DNA of 59,249 nucleotides from Balamuthia mandrillaris (lineage: Eukaryota > Discosea > Longamoebia > Balamuthiidae), in the NCBI GenBank assembly GCA_031835245.1, contig JAVKOQ010000320.1, forward strand, positions 1 to 59,249. The letters are read 5' to 3'. Shown piece by piece: positions 58,140 through 59,249 of the stretch (positions are counted from its first letter, which is position 1; each line of letters starts with the position of its first letter). The notes beneath the pieces were generated by a model. The model ran no database searches. It saw only the letters and a program-made list of their open reading frames with translations, and was not told the origin of the DNA. The translations under genes and the position numbers were made by a program.

Positions 58140-58893
58140 GTAAATACACGATGAATCATTTATTTACAACCAAACACAACAAACAGATGTATCGGCAGCA
58201 GAGATTCCTCTCTACGTACAAAAGTTTGGCGGTCACGCAGTAGTTAAGATCCCCTACCTCAATGCCGGACAGGGCGTCTACACCATAACCTCCAAAGAAG
58301 AGCTGCAAGCCCTCATGAAGGACCTCGAGCGGAACGACTACCCCTACAAGCAGTTCATTGTGCAAAGCCTGGTGGGCAACTCCTCCTGGAGCAGCACCAC
58401 CCACGAGGGTCAGTACTTCCATGTGGGCACCATCCCCGATAAGAACGACAACATCTACGCAGTCGACATTCGCATGATGGTCCATTACGACTTTACCAAG
58501 CACGCCTTTCGACCGATCGCCGTCTACTCGCGACGGGCGCGCAAACCCCTCAAGCCGCAATTGGTCGCTGGAGAGGACAGTTGGGCCTGTCTTGGCACCA
58601 ATCTCTCCGTCAAGCAGTCGGCGGACGGATGGAGCACCGAGACCAACCGTTTGTTGTTGATGGACACGCGGGACTTTAACCGGCTGGGTGTTGGCACTGA
58701 TGACCTCATCGACGCCTACATTCAGTCGGTGTTGGCATCGGTGGCCATTGATAAGCTGGCCAAGAAGTTGCTCAGCCACACCGATGAGAACCCGCTGTTG
58801 AACGATTTCAACATGGATCTGTTCCGTTCCCTCGTCAAGGATGATGGTCTTGTTGAGGAGGTTGAAGCTGGACAGCTTGTAAACCAACAGTAA
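56863..58893 (+). CDS. ATP-grasp-like conserved protein of unknown substrate
   Basis: Six or seven exons join in phase from ATG 56863 ([20 protein letters not shown]). The central part has [24 protein letters not shown] sequence, [40 protein letters not shown] and [20 protein letters not shown]. The ATP-grasp signature follows in the last exon: [18 protein letters not shown], with a Lys and Gly-rich nucleotide loop, and DIRMMVHYD...[12 protein letters not shown]. Such enzymes ligate a carboxylate to an amine or thiol using ATP. The rest of the sequence does not identify a substrate; homologues in fungi and protists are annotated only as conserved. The final intron has a CT repeat (58110-58136). 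Confidence 0.7.
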
Positions 58894-58953
58894 CTCTTTT
58901 TTTTTTTTGAAGAAGTGAAACGCTTTTTTTTGTTTCTCTCTCCATCCAGTCTC

Positions 58954-58991
<38 letters not shown>

Positions 58992-59072
58992 TGTCTCGCG
59001 TGCGTTTTTGTCTCCTCTGCAACCACCAGGACGACACGAGAAACAAAGGACTGGAAGAAAGCTGCTGCGGCG

Positions 59073-59249
59073 ATGGAGAAGCTGCCAGAGGAGCTGCTGT
59101 GTTGCATTTTGGATTGGGTGGGAGAAGATTTTGGGGGTATTGCGGCCAGAACGTGCTGGCGCTGGTACCGTTGCACCAAGGAACCTCGGCGTAAATGCCT
59201 CAGCGCGCGGGGAGCCTGCTCAAACCTGCGCTTGCTGAAGTGGGCGAGA
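59073..59249 (+). CDS. F-box protein (3' partial)
   Basis: ATG 59073 starts MEKLPEELLCCILDWVGEDF, an F-box (LPEELL..IL.W), followed by CWRWYRCTKE and LRLLKWAR. The frame is open to the window edge. In amoebae such starts commonly precede ankyrin repeats, but none is reached here. F-box proteins recruit substrates to SCF ubiquitin ligases. Confidence 0.7.
   Translation, partial: MEKLPEELLCCILDWVGEDFGGIAARTCWRWYRCTKEPRRKCLSARGACSNLRLLKWAR

Overview
The window is nuclear DNA of a protist, most likely a free-living amoebozoan close to Balamuthia/Acanthamoeba. That assignment is inferred from spliceosomal introns with GT..AG ends, close packing of genes on both strands, and tyrosine kinases with RDxAARN loops next to MORN, SAM, SPX, CLU, F-box and fascin-like modules; no rRNA or marker gene fixes the species. 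Introns are short and loaded with microsatellites. I found no bacterial operon, tRNA, rRNA or CRISPR array.

Layout. (1) 1-9338 (+): a very large intron-rich gene, cut at its 5' end, full of homopolymeric tracts. It carries a tyrosine-recombinase catalytic domain in which every expected catalytic residue can be aligned, followed by a Myb/SANT-like helix domain. (2) 9343-11396: a PIF/Harbinger-type DNA transposon with 63-bp inverted ends and a transposase on the minus strand, lying between two copies of a ~135-bp direct repeat. (3) 11400-13735: low-complexity ORFs, a 15-bp tandem repeat, and a fragment of a Ty3/gypsy chromovirus (integrase, chromodomain, one LTR). (4) 13972-29575 (-): a receptor-type tyrosine kinase, an Aha1-N co-chaperone, a NASP/Sim3-type histone chaperone, a probably mitochondrial TPMT-like methyltransferase, and a giant CLU-domain protein ending in fascin-like repeats. 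The first exon of the last gene is copied in inverted orientation just upstream of it. (5) 29962-33919: a secreted SIMPL-domain protein (-), a cysteine-rich Dps-like protein with highly biased codons (+), and a CCDC137 homologue (+). (6) 33972-44955 (-): an unknown low-complexity protein, a C2/coiled-coil protein, a MORN-SAM-tyrosine kinase fusion, and a THUMP-type RNA methyltransferase. (7) 45467-59249: a NECAP-like/F-box/Rho-like fusion (+), a fascin-PhyH fusion (-), an aldo-keto reductase (+), an ADAM-type protease (-), an SPX-AstE/AspA fusion (+), an ATP-grasp-like protein (+) and the start of an F-box protein (+).

The genes do not form one pathway. The strongest themes are unusual domain fusions (NECAP/F-box/pseudo-Rho; MORN/SAM/TK; SPX/AstE; fascin/PhyH; CLU/fascin), the recombinase gene, the inverted start-exon duplication, and intron microsatellites whose strand matches the direction of transcription. 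Exon joins were worked out by eye from reading frame and GT..AG sites, so boundaries are predictions.
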